48,086 bases of DNA from Clostridia bacterium (GCA_017631955.1 JAGBSJ010000005.1:82688-130773), one strand, 5' to 3'; shown: positions 8,942 through 17,249, numbered from the stretch's first letter. A program made the numbers and translations. Notes: a model not told the origin generated them from the sequence alone.

Positions 8942-9796
8942 TTACTCTTTATAGATTTCTTTAGCAAGCTTTGTTAAATCTTCTTTGCCAAAGAATTCAA
9001 ATTCGAGAGTGCCTTTATGACCTGTATTTGACAAATAGATTTTAACTTTTCTGCCAAGGGTGTTTGTAAGAGCAATCTCAACTTCGTCGTAGAATTTATC
9101 ACGTTTCTTTTCACGCTTTTTAGGTGTTGGTTTTTCACCCTGTAAAGCATATTTAACCATTTTTTCAACCTGACGTACTGAAAGTTCCTGACTGATTGCA
9201 GCTTCTGCAATTCGAAGCATTTCTTTTTCGTCGTCAAGAGAAAGTAATGCACGAGAATGGCCTGCAGTAAGTTTGCCGTCACCAAGTAATTTAAGTACAG
9301 AAGCGGGGAGTTTTAATAATCTTAATGTATTTGTAACTGCTACACGAGATTTTCCTACACGGTCTGCAGTTTCTTCTTGTGTAAAACCATAAGTTTCAAT
9401 AAGAGATTTAAGCCCTTGTGCTTCTTCAACAGGATTCAAGTCTTCTCGCTGTAAATTCTCAATAAGAGCGAATACGCTTGCTTCTTCATCAGTCATCTCG
9501 CGAATTGTAACAGGTACTTCTGTAAGCCCTGCCATTCGTGCTGCACGCCATCTGCGTTCACCGGCAACAAGCTGATAACTGCCGTCACTCATAGGACGAA
9601 CAAGCAACGGTTGAATTATACCGTTTTGCTCAATACTTTTTGATAATTCTTCAAGTGCCTTTTCATCAAAAACGCGTCTTGGCTGGTCACGATTTGGCTC
9701 AATATCGTTGATTCCTAATGTTGCGGCAGAATTATTACTGTCGTTTTCGTTATATAAGGCATCTAAGCCCCTGCCTAATCCACCTTTTTTAGCCAT
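8942..9796 (-). CDS. parB: Chromosome-partitioning protein ParB (Spo0J)
   Basis: 284 residues. ParB is a CTP-dependent DNA clamp that loads at parS and recruits SMC. Visible parts are: an N-terminal basic ParA-interacting stretch (MAKKGGLGRGLDALY); the ParB/Srx CTPase domain with GERRWRAARMAG and ENLQREDLNP; the helix-turn-helix ETADRVGKSRVAVTNTLRLL; the DGKLTAGHSRALLSL segment; and a C-terminal dimerisation domain after a Lys-rich linker. Two perfect parS sites lie nearby, at 10724 and 12951. parB follows parA by 12 nt, so the pair is translationally close. Confidence 0.96.
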   Translation of the reverse strand: MAKKGGLGRGLDALYNENDSNNSAATLGINDIEPNRDQPRRVFDEKALEELSKSIEQNGIIQPLLVRPMSDGSYQLVAGERRWRAARMAGLTEVPVTIREMTDEEASVFALIENLQREDLNPVEEAQGLKSLIETYGFTQEETADRVGKSRVAVTNTLRLLKLPASVLKLLGDGKLTAGHSRALLSLDDEKEMLRIAEAAISQELSVRQVEKMVKYALQGEKPTPKKREKKRDKFYDEVEIALTNTLGRKVKIYLSNTGHKGTLEFEFFGKEDLTKLAKEIYKE

Positions 9797-9808
9797 ATCT
9801 TCACCTCA

Positions 9809-10573
9809 TCACTTTTGTTGTGATAAGAATTCATCTGCAAAGGCATCATAAGCCAATGCACCTTTTGAATGCTTATCATAATACATAATCGGCTCGCCAA
9901 AAGACGGTGCCTCGGAAAGTCGTACATTTCTAGGAATGGTTGTTTTATAAACTTTGTTAGGGAAGAATTTTTTAATCTCTGTCACAACTTGTTGTGTAAG
10001 ATTAAGTCGACCGTCATACATTGTCTGTAAAACACCTTCAAGTTCAATATGCGGATTATATAATCTTTTTACCTGACGAACTGTTGCCATTAACTGTGCA
10101 AGTCCTTCAAGAGCATAGAATTCGCATTGAACAGGAACTAAGAATGTGTCTGATGCAGTTAAAGCGTTGATTGTTATAAGACCAAGAGAAGGGGGGCAGT
10201 CAAAGAAAATGTAATCGTACTTGTCCCAAACCTGAGCTACTGCAACTTTCAATCTGCTTTCTCTTTTTTCTAAGTCAATCAACTCAACTTCTGCACCTGC
10301 AAGGTTTAAGTCCGCAGGAAGAATATCAACATTCTTGAATTGTGTTTTGATTATTGCTTCTTCTGTATGAATGTCATTAACAAGAACATCATAAGAAGAA
10401 TGTGAGATTTTTCTTTTATTTATACCAAAACCGCTTGTAGAATTGCCCTGAGGGTCAATATCTGCAAGCAAAACCTTAAAGCCCTTGGCACCCACTGCGG
10501 CTGCAAGACTTACTGCGGTAGTAGTTTTACCCACGCCGCCTTTCTGGTTTATAATTGATACTACTTTAGCCAA
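9809..10573 (-). CDS. parA: ParA/Soj partition ATPase
   Basis: 254 residues from a TTG at 10573. A GTG at 10582 would add MGF, but the GGAG ribosome motif then overlaps that start, whereas it lies about 7 nt from the TTG; the TTG product also begins like the family (MAKVVSIINQKGGVGKTT). The deviant Walker A KGGVGKTT, the DIDPQGNSTSGFG block and the Walker B-like YIFFDCPPSLGL define the MinD/ParA ATPase class. It forms ATP-dependent dimers on DNA that move ParB-parS complexes and, in Bacillus, also regulates DnaA. It is the first gene of parA-parB-serS and has an upstream parS site. Confidence 0.95.
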   Translation of the reverse strand: MAKVVSIINQKGGVGKTTTAVSLAAAVGAKGFKVLLADIDPQGNSTSGFGINKRKISHSSYDVLVNDIHTEEAIIKTQFKNVDILPADLNLAGAEVELIDLEKRESRLKVAVAQVWDKYDYIFFDCPPSLGLITINALTASDTFLVPVQCEFYALEGLAQLMATVRQVKRLYNPHIELEGVLQTMYDGRLNLTQQVVTEIKKFFPNKVYKTTIPRNVRLSEAPSFGEPIMYYDKHSKGALAYDAFADEFLSQQK

Positions 10574-10634
10574 AAATCCCACTCCGAACTTGTATTTGAG
10601 TGCATTTCAACACCCTAATACCCGATTTTATACA

Positions 10635-10643
10635 AGTATATCA
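10635..10643 (-). promoter_or_regulatory. Probable extended -10 promoter for parA
   Basis: On the minus strand, TGATATACT (TG-N-TATACT) lies about 60 bp upstream of the parA start. There is no good -35 hexamer at 17 bp, which fits an extended -10 promoter. A second TATAAAAT-like match lies about 10 bp downstream, so the exact start is uncertain. Confidence 0.4.
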
Positions 10644-10723
10644 TATAATTTATAAAAATTAAAGTGTAAATTAAGAAAATTTCCAAAATTAAAAGGAAAT
10701 ATTTAGTAAAATATGCACTTTGG

Positions 10724-10739
10724 TGTTTCACGTGAAACA
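10724..10739. other. parS centromere-like site 1
   Basis: TGTTTCACGTGAAACA is a perfect 16-bp palindrome identical to the Bacillus subtilis parS consensus. It lies about 150 bp upstream of parA, between parA and the noc-like gene, and is the expected ParB loading site. Confidence 0.96.
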
Positions 10740-10740
10740 A

Positions 10741-10860
10741 TTACGAATTGCGCATTACGAATTCCGAATTAATATAGCAAAAGACCTCTCGCAAGGAGAG
10801 GCCTTTCGCTGTGGATGTGGGGTGTGAAAGAGAAGGATATGGGTGGCTTTCGCCACTATA
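10741..10860. repeat. REP-like intergenic element with hairpins
   Basis: This stretch starts with imperfect direct repeats of ATTACGAATT/CGCATTACGAATTCCGAATT. It then holds a hairpin at 10783-10803 (arms GGCCTCTC and GAGAGGTC on the minus strand, closed by a G-U pair and followed by TTTT) and a perfect hairpin at 10843-10856 whose minus-strand loop is GAAA. No coding potential is convincing. Such modules recur as dispersed noncoding repeats in Clostridia; copy number elsewhere cannot be seen from here. Confidence 0.45.
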
Positions 10861-10901
10861 TAAAAACACCGTTGGTTTTGTTGTCGGGGGACAACACGGT
10901 G
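10861..10901 (-). terminator. Terminator after the noc-like gene
   Basis: On the minus strand the arms CACCGTGTTGTC and GACAACA...CGGTG form a long hairpin (10867-10901) followed by TTTTTATA. It begins 10 bp past the stop codon of the noc-like gene and separates it from parA. Confidence 0.75.
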
Positions 10902-10910
10902 ATTTTACCA

Positions 10911-11741
10911 TTATTGATTACTTGCCATTGGTTTGTCATCAAGTTTTGGAATGCGGACTATGTACTCAACATACTCATCAGTTTCAGTTTTTACAGAATC
11001 CGCGTCAACACCTGCACGGCGGATTGTATCAACTGCATTATTAAGAGTATTTATAAAAATTCTTATATCTTTGAATCCGCGTAACATCTGTTTTTTCGGC
11101 GTTTCATTCTTACGAAGCATCTGGTCAATAAGCGTTTCACTTTCGTTTACATTAAGATGACGGTCAATGATAATTGCCAATGCCCTTGCTCGTTGAACTT
11201 CATCGTTTATTGAGAGTAACGCTCTTGCATGACGCTCTGTAAGACCTGCGCGGGTAATCTGATATCGCATTTCGTCATTGAGTTTTAATAATCTCAACTT
11301 GTTTGATACTGTTGATTGTGCTTTGCCAAGTTTTTTGCAAAGTTCGTCTTGTGCCATATGATAATCACTTATAAGTGTTGCCAACGCTTCTGCTTCTTCA
11401 AAATAGTCTAAATCCTGACGCTGGAGATTTTCGAGAACAGCAAACACCGCAGAATCTGTTTCTGATATTTCATTTACTATACACGGAACTTTTGTAAGTC
11501 CTACAAGTCGTGCAGCACGAAGACGTCGTTCTCCTGCAATCAACTCGTATTTTCCATTTTCAAGAGTTCTAACTAAAAGCGGCTGTAAAATTCCGTTTGT
11601 ACGAATACTTTGTGCAAGTCCCTCAAGCTCGTCATAGTCAAACCTTTTTCTTGGCTGATTTGGATTTGGGAGAATATCGCTTTGAGAAATCTGCAATATC
11701 TTATTTTCCGTTCTTATTTTATCGTGATAATGTTTTCTCAT
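10911..11741 (-). CDS. noc: ParB-family protein, Noc-like (nucleoid occlusion)
   Basis: 276 residues. It has the same ParB/Srx plus HTH architecture as parB: SDILPNPNQPRKRFDY, GERRLRAARLVG, ENLQRQDLDYFEEAEALA, and the helix-turn-helix ELCKKLGKAQSTVSNKLRLL. Its position between rsmG and parA is exactly that of noc in Bacillus, where Noc binds NBS sites and blocks division over the nucleoid. It differs from Bacillus Noc in its N-terminus, MRKHYHDKIRTENKIL, which is polar and charged and lacks the hydrophobic amphipathic helix Noc uses to bind the membrane. It could therefore be a Noc variant or a second ParB. It has its own likely promoter and terminator. Confidence 0.8.
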   Translation of the reverse strand: MRKHYHDKIRTENKILQISQSDILPNPNQPRKRFDYDELEGLAQSIRTNGILQPLLVRTLENGKYELIAGERRLRAARLVGLTKVPCIVNEISETDSAVFAVLENLQRQDLDYFEEAEALATLISDYHMAQDELCKKLGKAQSTVSNKLRLLKLNDEMRYQITRAGLTERHARALLSINDEVQRARALAIIIDRHLNVNESETLIDQMLRKNETPKKQMLRGFKDIRIFINTLNNAVDTIRRAGVDADSVKTETDEYVEYIVRIPKLDDKPMASNQ

Positions 11742-11766
11742 AAATAAAACCTCCGCGGTGCTTGTC

Positions 11767-11806
11767 CTTGTTTACAAGTTTAGCACTGCGAAGGTCTGTT
11801 TGTAAA
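11767..11806 (-). promoter_or_regulatory. Probable promoter of the noc-like gene, with overlapping inverted repeat
   Basis: On the minus strand, TTTACA (11801-11806) and TAAACT (11777-11782) are 18 bp apart. A short inverted repeat, CTTGT-AA-ACAAG (11767-11778), overlaps the downstream edge of the -10 and could be an operator. A TTGACA at 11836-11841 has no good partner -10. The GGAGG ribosome site for the gene follows. Confidence 0.4.
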
Positions 11807-11852
11807 GAAAATCTGTCCGCCACAAATGGCTCTATGTCAACGATTTTCGATA

Positions 11853-12566
11853 TTATTTTAATGGTTTTTTAGCAATCTGTGCAGAAGGTCGTGGGTATTT
11901 TGTCGGAGTTTGCGAATTCTTTTTAATAAGAATTATTCTTCGAGGCATATTTTCGACTAAATCAAACACAATATCATCTTTAATTTTACCACCGAGTATT
12001 CCTATCGCCATTTTTGCCTCATTCATTTCTTCATTACTTTCAGCGGATTTCATTGAAACAAATGTACCACCTTGTTTTACAAATGGCAAACAATATTCAG
12101 ATAAAACGGGGAGGGCTGCAACAGCGCGTGCAGTTGAAAAATCAAATTGTTCACGATATTTCGGAAGTTTTGCTGCTTCTTCAGCTCTCATATGAAGAAT
12201 TTCACCTTGCACTCCACACTCGTTAAGAACACTCTCAATAAATCCCAATTTTTTCTTTGTACTGTCAAGAAAAGTCATCTGAATATCAGGTCGAGCGAGT
12301 TTAAGCACTAATCCAGGAAATCCTGCACCTGTACCTACGTCAATTATCTTTGCATTTTCTGGAATATCTACATATTTGAAAATTGCAAGACAATCTGCAA
12401 AATGTTTTACAGTAACGTCATCTGGCTCTTTAATTGCAGTAAGATTGAAACTTTTATTGGTTTCAATAAGCATTTCTGCAAATTTATCAAGACGATTAAA
12501 CGCCGCATCATCAACTGAAATATCAAATTTTTCGATTGTAGAATAAAATAATTCTTTATTTAACAT
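11853..12566 (-). CDS. rsmG: 16S rRNA (guanine527-N7)-methyltransferase RsmG (GidB)
   Basis: 237 residues, full length. It uses S-adenosylmethionine to methylate G527 of 16S rRNA. The SAM-binding motif I is IIDVGTGAGFPGLVLKLA, followed by the motif II-like FLDSTKKKLGFIE; the conserved N-terminal FNLTAI and the STARAVAALPVL region match the GidB family. It starts 9 nt after the mnmG stop, so the pair forms the classic gidA-gidB operon. Confidence 0.96.
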   Translation of the reverse strand: MLNKELFYSTIEKFDISVDDAAFNRLDKFAEMLIETNKSFNLTAIKEPDDVTVKHFADCLAIFKYVDIPENAKIIDVGTGAGFPGLVLKLARPDIQMTFLDSTKKKLGFIESVLNECGVQGEILHMRAEEAAKLPKYREQFDFSTARAVAALPVLSEYCLPFVKQGGTFVSMKSAESNEEMNEAKMAIGILGGKIKDDIVFDLVENMPRRIILIKKNSQTPTKYPRPSAQIAKKPLK

Positions 12567-12575
12567 ATTAAAACC

Positions 12576-14447
12576 TTATTTTCTTTCGTTTTTACTTAAA
12601 TGAATAAGCAATACTGAAATATCGGACGGGGAAACACCGCTGATTCGTGATGCTTGTCCTACACTTTCAGGACGCACCTTTTTAAGTTTTTCCCTTGCTT
12701 CAAGACGAAGTGAATAAACATCATCATAGTCAATATCTGTAGGAATTTTCTTAACTTCAAGGCGTCGCATCTCGTCAACCTTTGCTTGTTGACGCTTAAT
12801 ATAGCCCTCATATTTTAAATCAATTTCAACTTGTTCAAAAACATCTTGTGGAAGTTCTGGTCGTGTTTTGTCGAATGGTGTAAGACATTCATAATCAAGT
12901 TGAGGTCGTTTAATAAGTTCTGCAAGACGAATACCTGTTTTCATTGGAGCTGTTTCACGTGAAACAAGCACTTCGTTGATTTCAGGAGAGGGGGCAATAG
13001 TAACTGATTCTACCCTTTCACGCTCTTGTGCTATAAGTTCAAGTTTTTTCTTGAACTTGTTATATCTTTCTTCACTTATAAGTCCGATTTCATAACCGTA
13101 ATCTGTGAGACGAATATCTGCATTGTCCTGACGGAGTAAAAGTCGATATTCACTTCGTGAAGTCATCATTCTGTATGGGTCAGAACAACCCTTTGTAACA
13201 AGGTCATCAATAAGAGTGCCTATATATGAACTTGCTCGGTCAAGAATAAATGGCTCTTTGCCCTGAATTTTACGGACTGCATTCACACCTGCAATAATAC
13301 CTTGTGCGGCGGCTTCTTCATAGCCAGATGAACCGTTAAACTGACCTGCACCGAATAATCCGTCTATATCATTGAATTCAAGAGATGCCTTTAAAGCCAA
13401 TGGGTCAACACAATCGTACTCAATAGCATAAGCAGTTCTCATAACTTCAACATTCTCAAGCCCTTTAATGCTTCTAAGGAATTTAATTTGAACATCTTCG
13501 GGAAGGGAAGATGACATACCCTGTAAATACAATTCTTCTGTATCAAGCCCACATGGCTCAATGAAAAGTTGATGTCTTTCTTTTTCTTCAAATCGAACAA
13601 TCTTATCTTCGATACTTGGACAATATCTTGGGCCTACACCCTCAATTTTTCCTGAATAAAGGGGAGAGCGGTGAATGTTTTCAAGAATAATACGCTTTGT
13701 TTCTTCGTTTGTATATGTAATGTGACATACTTCTTTGTTTTCAGGAAGAATTTCTGTTTCATACGAAAACGGAACAACCTGCTCGTCGCCCTCTTGCACT
13801 TCCAATTCAGAAAAATCAACACTGCGTCTATTAACTCTTGATGGAGTACCTGTCTTAAATCTGCGAAGCGGAATGTTCATTTTATAAAGTGATTCTGAAA
13901 GACGGGTTGCAGGGAACATACCATCAGGGCCACTTTCAAATGAAACATCACCGATATATATACGACCACCAAGGAATGTACCTGTTGCAATAACTACTGC
14001 TTTTGCAGTATAAATTGCCTCAAGATTTGTTTTAAGATAGAAAACGCCGTCTTTTTTATAAAGGTCAACGATTTCGGCTTGTTTCATCTGGAGGTTTTCT
14101 TGTTTTTCAAGAGTATGCTTCATATATTTTGCATAATCACGACGGTCAATCTGCGCGCGCAAAGAGTGTACCGCAGGACCTTTACCACGATTAAGCATTC
14201 TTGTCTGTATGGAATTTTTATCGGCAGCTTTACCCATTTCGCCACCAAGGGCATCTATTTCACGAACAAGGTGACCTTTTGATGTACCACCAATTGATGG
14301 GTTACAAGGAAGGTTACCTACCCAGTCCATATTAATTGTGAAAATTATAGTTGATGCGCCAAGACGTGCAGCTGCAAGTGCCGCTTCAATTCCTGCATGA
14401 CCGGCACCGATTACTGCTATATCATATTCTTTTGCAAAATATTCCAT
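12576..14447 (-). CDS. mnmG: tRNA uridine-5-carboxymethylaminomethyl modification enzyme MnmG (GidA)
   Basis: 623 residues, normal length. MnmG is an FAD-dependent enzyme that, with MnmE, modifies wobble U34 of certain tRNAs. The N-terminal Rossmann segment is DIAVIGAGHAGIEAALAAAR; GidA signatures include NPSIGGTSKGHLVREIDALG, GPAVHSLRAQIDR, FKTGTPSR and the C-terminal helical domain with ISGVSPSDISVLLIHL. AGGATT precedes the ATG. Its coding sequence holds a perfect parS site (12951-12966). Its partner gene mnmE is not adjacent, as is usual, but lies at 29199 on the other replication arm. Confidence 0.97.
   Translation of the reverse strand: MEYFAKEYDIAVIGAGHAGIEAALAAARLGASTIIFTINMDWVGNLPCNPSIGGTSKGHLVREIDALGGEMGKAADKNSIQTRMLNRGKGPAVHSLRAQIDRRDYAKYMKHTLEKQENLQMKQAEIVDLYKKDGVFYLKTNLEAIYTAKAVVIATGTFLGGRIYIGDVSFESGPDGMFPATRLSESLYKMNIPLRRFKTGTPSRVNRRSVDFSELEVQEGDEQVVPFSYETEILPENKEVCHITYTNEETKRIILENIHRSPLYSGKIEGVGPRYCPSIEDKIVRFEEKERHQLFIEPCGLDTEELYLQGMSSSLPEDVQIKFLRSIKGLENVEVMRTAYAIEYDCVDPLALKASLEFNDIDGLFGAGQFNGSSGYEEAAAQGIIAGVNAVRKIQGKEPFILDRASSYIGTLIDDLVTKGCSDPYRMMTSRSEYRLLLRQDNADIRLTDYGYEIGLISEERYNKFKKKLELIAQERERVESVTIAPSPEINEVLVSRETAPMKTGIRLAELIKRPQLDYECLTPFDKTRPELPQDVFEQVEIDLKYEGYIKRQQAKVDEMRRLEVKKIPTDIDYDDVYSLRLEAREKLKKVRPESVGQASRISGVSPSDISVLLIHLSKNERK
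12951..12966. other. parS centromere-like site 2, inside mnmG
   Basis: A second perfect TGTTTCACGTGAAACA lies within the mnmG coding region about 2.2 kb from the first. It encodes part of an ETAPMK-adjacent segment (SCFTstrand reverse; VSRETAP in the protein), so both codon content and site are preserved. Confidence 0.95.
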
Positions 14448-14458
14448 AATATCAATCC

Positions 14459-14489
14459 TAAAAAATATGGCGGGAGCTAAGCCCCCGCC
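14459..14489 (-). terminator. Terminator or attenuator between jag and mnmG
   Basis: On the minus strand, GGCGGG/CCCGCC arms (14484-14489 with 14469-14474) plus an inner GC/GC pair form a GC-rich hairpin followed by ATATTTTTT. It sits 13 bp past the jag stop and just before the mnmG ribosome site, so it probably reduces read-through from the rpmH-jag operon into mnmG. Confidence 0.7.
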
Positions 14490-14501
14490 CTACCATTTTA
14501 A

Positions 14502-15452
14502 TTACTCATTTGTTGAACGGATTTCTACTTTACCATAAAGAGATGCTCCGTCGATATCACTTTTTGGTGCTCTGTCCGGAGAAATTTCTGGCTTATATGC
14601 TTCTTTTTTCTCACGTCTTCCACCGTTTCTATTATTTCTGCCACGACCACCGTTATTTTTTGCACCTTCAATTGGAGAAATAACAACGCGTCTGTCAAGG
14701 TCTGAACCAACTGAATGAGATGTTGCACCTTCTACATCCTGAACGGCTGTATGAATAATTCTTCTCTCATAAGGATTCATTGGTTCAAGTGAAATGTTTC
14801 TGCCTTGACGAACTGCTCTCATAGCAGTTTTTCTTGCAAGAATCTGAAGAGTTTCTTCACGTTTTGCACGATAATTGCCAACGTTAATAGCAACTCTCTT
14901 ATAACTTTGGTTACCCTTATTTGCCATCATTCGTGCAAGATATTGAATAGCATCAAGAGTTTCACCACGTTTACCTATAATAATACCGTAATCGTCACCG
15001 CAGTCAAGTTCAAAATAAATTTCTTCTTCGTTTGAGAATTCCTTGATTTCACATTCACTCATACCAAGACCTAAAACGATTGATTTGATATATTCTGCAG
15101 TTTCTTTATAAAGGTTTGTTTCTTCTAAAGGAAGTTCAGGAGCTTTTTCCTTTGGCTCTGCAACAACAGTTTCTGCCTTTACTTCTTTTTTATTTTCAAC
15201 TTTTTTTACAGGTTTCTTATCGTTTTTCTTATTGTTAGGTTTGTTCTGTTTCTTTTCAGGTTTTGGGTCTGCAACTTCTGTTGTAATCTTAACTTTTGCA
15301 GGGTTTCCACCGAAAAGACCGAGAATTTTCTTTGTAGGTGTCTGTAAAACTTCTACATTAAATTCGTCAAAGTCGCTGATGCCAAGTTCAAGCATAGCAG
15401 CTGCCTTTGCCTCGTCAACCGTATTACCGATTCCGATTGCCTCTTTAATCAT
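14502..15452 (-). CDS. jag: RNA-binding protein Jag/KhpB (EloR)
   Basis: 316 residues from the ATG at 15452, which has GAGG 8 nt upstream. A GTG three codons earlier overlaps the ribosome site and is rejected. Order of domains: Jag_N (residues 1-50, IKEAIGIGNTVDEAKAAA), a charged Lys/Pro linker (about 55-110), a KH domain (GIIIGKRGETLDAIQYL) and an R3H domain (NPYERRIIHTAV), then an Arg/Gly/Asn-rich tail (NNGGRGRNNRNGGRREKK). The protein binds RNA and in Firmicutes links cell-wall elongation to post-transcriptional control with KhpA. The RGG-like tail is an unusual extra RNA-binding feature. It follows yidC by 10 nt. Confidence 0.94.
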   Translation of the reverse strand: MIKEAIGIGNTVDEAKAAAMLELGISDFDEFNVEVLQTPTKKILGLFGGNPAKVKITTEVADPKPEKKQNKPNNKKNDKKPVKKVENKKEVKAETVVAEPKEKAPELPLEETNLYKETAEYIKSIVLGLGMSECEIKEFSNEEEIYFELDCGDDYGIIIGKRGETLDAIQYLARMMANKGNQSYKRVAINVGNYRAKREETLQILARKTAMRAVRQGRNISLEPMNPYERRIIHTAVQDVEGATSHSVGSDLDRRVVISPIEGAKNNGGRGRNNRNGGRREKKEAYKPEISPDRAPKSDIDGASLYGKVEIRSTNE

Positions 15453-15462
15453 TATTTGCACC

Positions 15463-16425
15463 TCAGTTATTATCGTCTTCGTTCAATGTTTCTGCAACAT
15501 TTTTGAATATTTTTTCTCTTGCTCTGCGGTTAATTGTTTCTTCTACCATTGTTTTTGCAAGCACTTTTTTAGGTGAGAACACCTTGTTCATAATAACCAT
15601 TTGAATGAATGAGAAAATGCTTGAAAGAATAATGTAAACACCAACACTTGCAGGGAAAAGGAATGAAAAATAAATACTCATTGCAGGTGTCATAAGTGAC
15701 ATACAACCCATACTTGGATTATTTGCCATTTCAGGATTTGTCTTTTTCTGTCTTAAGTATGTGTAAATACCCATAGCAAAAGATGTTAAACCTGTAAGAA
15801 CAGGGATGAGCCATAATAAATCCCAACCCATTTTTGTATCAGGTGTTCTTGTAAGGTCAATTCCAAAAAGAGTGAAATTGTCTTTAAACATCTGAATTTT
15901 TTCAACAAATTCTACAGGGATTCCTGTTTTATCAAGTTTATCAAAATGTTGAATTGCAAGCAATTCAATCTGATATTCAAGATTTGTAACTTTTCCGACT
16001 ACTTCTTCAGGTAATGCGCGAACTGCTTCTTTAATAATATTAAGTGTTTCTTCAGGAATTCTAAGAACATAATCAAGAATTTTGTAGTTAACGAAATAAA
16101 CACCCATCATAACAGGTAACTGAATAAGCATACCTGAACAACCGCCGGTCATTGATGAGTAACCTTCTTTTGAATAAAGCTCATTCATTGCCTCATTCAT
16201 TTTTTGTTGATTACCGGCGTATTTTTCTTTAATTCTTCTGATTTTTGGTTGCATTCTCTGGGTCTTAACCATACCCTTTTGTTGCTTTATCGAGGACGGG
16301 AGTAATACAAGCTTAACGCAAATTGTCATTAGCAACAAAGATAAAATGTAGTTATCACTAATTTCATAGAAAAATCCTATGAGATAACCGAATGGGATTG
16401 AAAATATTTCTCTGATAAAATCCAT
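15463..16425 (-). CDS. yidC: Membrane protein insertase YidC/Oxa1 family
   Basis: 320 residues from the ATG at 16425 (GGAGG 5 nt upstream). A longer frame to 16452 overlaps the yidD stop and lacks its own site. It inserts and folds membrane proteins, alone or with SecYEG. Five membrane spans fit: near residues 20-40, 95-115, 205-225, 245-270 and 270-295. The cytoplasmic loop after TM1 (RMQPKIRRIKEKYAGNQQKM) is the family hallmark. In TM1 the conserved Arg of the hydrophilic groove appears as Lys (MTICVKLVLLP). There is no lipoprotein signal, unlike Bacillus SpoIIIJ. The extracellular loop between TM1 and TM2 is long (about 70 residues). Confidence 0.94.
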   Translation of the reverse strand: MDFIREIFSIPFGYLIGFFYEISDNYILSLLLMTICVKLVLLPSSIKQQKGMVKTQRMQPKIRRIKEKYAGNQQKMNEAMNELYSKEGYSSMTGGCSGMLIQLPVMMGVYFVNYKILDYVLRIPEETLNIIKEAVRALPEEVVGKVTNLEYQIELLAIQHFDKLDKTGIPVEFVEKIQMFKDNFTLFGIDLTRTPDTKMGWDLLWLIPVLTGLTSFAMGIYTYLRQKKTNPEMANNPSMGCMSLMTPAMSIYFSFLFPASVGVYIILSSIFSFIQMVIMNKVFSPKKVLAKTMVEETINRRAREKIFKNVAETLNEDDNN

Positions 16426-16448
16426 TTTGTCCTCCAGTTTTTTGGGAC

Positions 16449-16676
16449 TCATTTTTTAGTTTTTTTCTCCGGAACCGGGTCATACCCTCCGGGAAAAAGA
16501 ATGTTACACCGTAACAGTCTTGACAAAGCAAGCAAGGAGCCCTTAATGACTCCAAATCTCTCAACTGCTGTAATTGCATATTGAGAGCAGGTAGGGTAAA
16601 AACGGCAACGTGCAGGAAAAAGCGGGGAAATTTTTCTTTGATAAAATCTGATTGCTTTAATTATCAGTTTTTTCAT
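16449..16676 (-). CDS. yidD: Membrane protein insertion efficiency factor YidD
   Basis: 75 residues. It contains the YidD core: [23 protein letters not shown] in two segments, then [30 protein letters not shown] and the DPVP ending. YidD assists YidC-dependent insertion at the inner membrane through an amphipathic N-terminal helix. The start overlaps the end of rnpA by 20 nt and the stop lies 24 nt before the yidC ATG, so rnpA-yidD-yidC are translationally coupled. Confidence 0.95.
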   Translation of the reverse strand: MKKLIIKAIRFYQRKISPLFPARCRFYPTCSQYAITAVERFGVIKGSLLALSRLLRCNILFPGGYDPVPEKKTKK

Positions 16677-17007
16677 CTATAACCCCTGCTTGTCTTAATT
16701 GAGATAACATAACTTCAGTCAAATCTGTACTTTTTATGTATTTTGTTCTTGACCTAGCAACAAAAACAAAATCATAATTACCATTAATTTTGTTTTCCAG
16801 ATTACTATATGCAACACGAATTACTCGTCTTGCACGGTTACGCTCAACTGCATTACCAATCTTTTTTGATGTAGTTATTCCTACACGACAAATTCCCGCA
16901 CGGTTTTTTAATACATAAGAAACCAGTGCAGGACCTTGAAATGATTTTCCTTTGCCGTATGTTCTACGGAAATCACAGTTACTTTTAATTGTTACTGTAT
17001 GTTTCAA
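16657..17007 (-). CDS. rnpA: Ribonuclease P protein component
   Basis: 116 residues from a TTG start, giving [20 protein letters not shown], which matches the family N-terminus. The RNR motif [15 protein letters not shown] and the preceding KKIGNAV are the RNase P RNA-binding signature. With the catalytic RNA (not in this window) it matures the 5' end of tRNAs. The ribosome site is weak (TGGG), consistent with coupling to rpmH, whose stop lies 21 nt upstream. Confidence 0.95.
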   Translation of the reverse strand: MKHTVTIKSNCDFRRTYGKGKSFQGPALVSYVLKNRAGICRVGITTSKKIGNAVERNRARRVIRVAYSNLENKINGNYDFVFVARSRTKYIKSTDLTEVMLSQLRQAGVIDEKTDN

Positions 17008-17028
17008 TTTTTTTACCCAATTGACAAA

Positions 17029-17163
17029 TTAGTATGTCAACTGCTTTCTGCCCTTAGCTCTTCTGCGGGCAAGTACCTTTCTGCCGTTTCTGTCAGACAT
17101 TCTCTTACGGAAGCCGTGCTCCATCTTGCGATGACGCTTCTTTGGCTGATAAGTTCTTTTCAT
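17029..17163 (-). CDS. rpmH: 50S ribosomal protein L34
   Basis: A 44-residue, very basic protein ([18 protein letters not shown] at its start, [12 protein letters not shown] at its end), the complete canonical L34. It is too short for many gene finders. GGAGGAG lies 6 nt before the ATG. It opens the rpmH-rnpA-yidD-yidC-jag operon, transcribed away from the origin. Confidence 0.98.
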   Translation of the reverse strand: MKRTYQPKKRHRKMEHGFRKRMSDRNGRKVLARRRAKGRKQLTY

Positions 17164-17220
17164 TTCTACTCCTCCGTTTCATTTAATAGTCACACATTGT
17201 AAAAATATCTGCGGAGAAAC

Positions 17221-17249
17221 ATTATATAAAACTTTTGTCAAATTGTCAA
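17221..17249 (-). promoter_or_regulatory. Consensus sigma-A promoter of the rpmH operon
   Basis: On the minus strand, TTGACA (17244-17249) and TATAAT (17221-17226) are both perfect hexamers with a 17-bp spacer. Predicted transcription starts about 50 bp upstream of the rpmH ATG. Confidence 0.85.
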
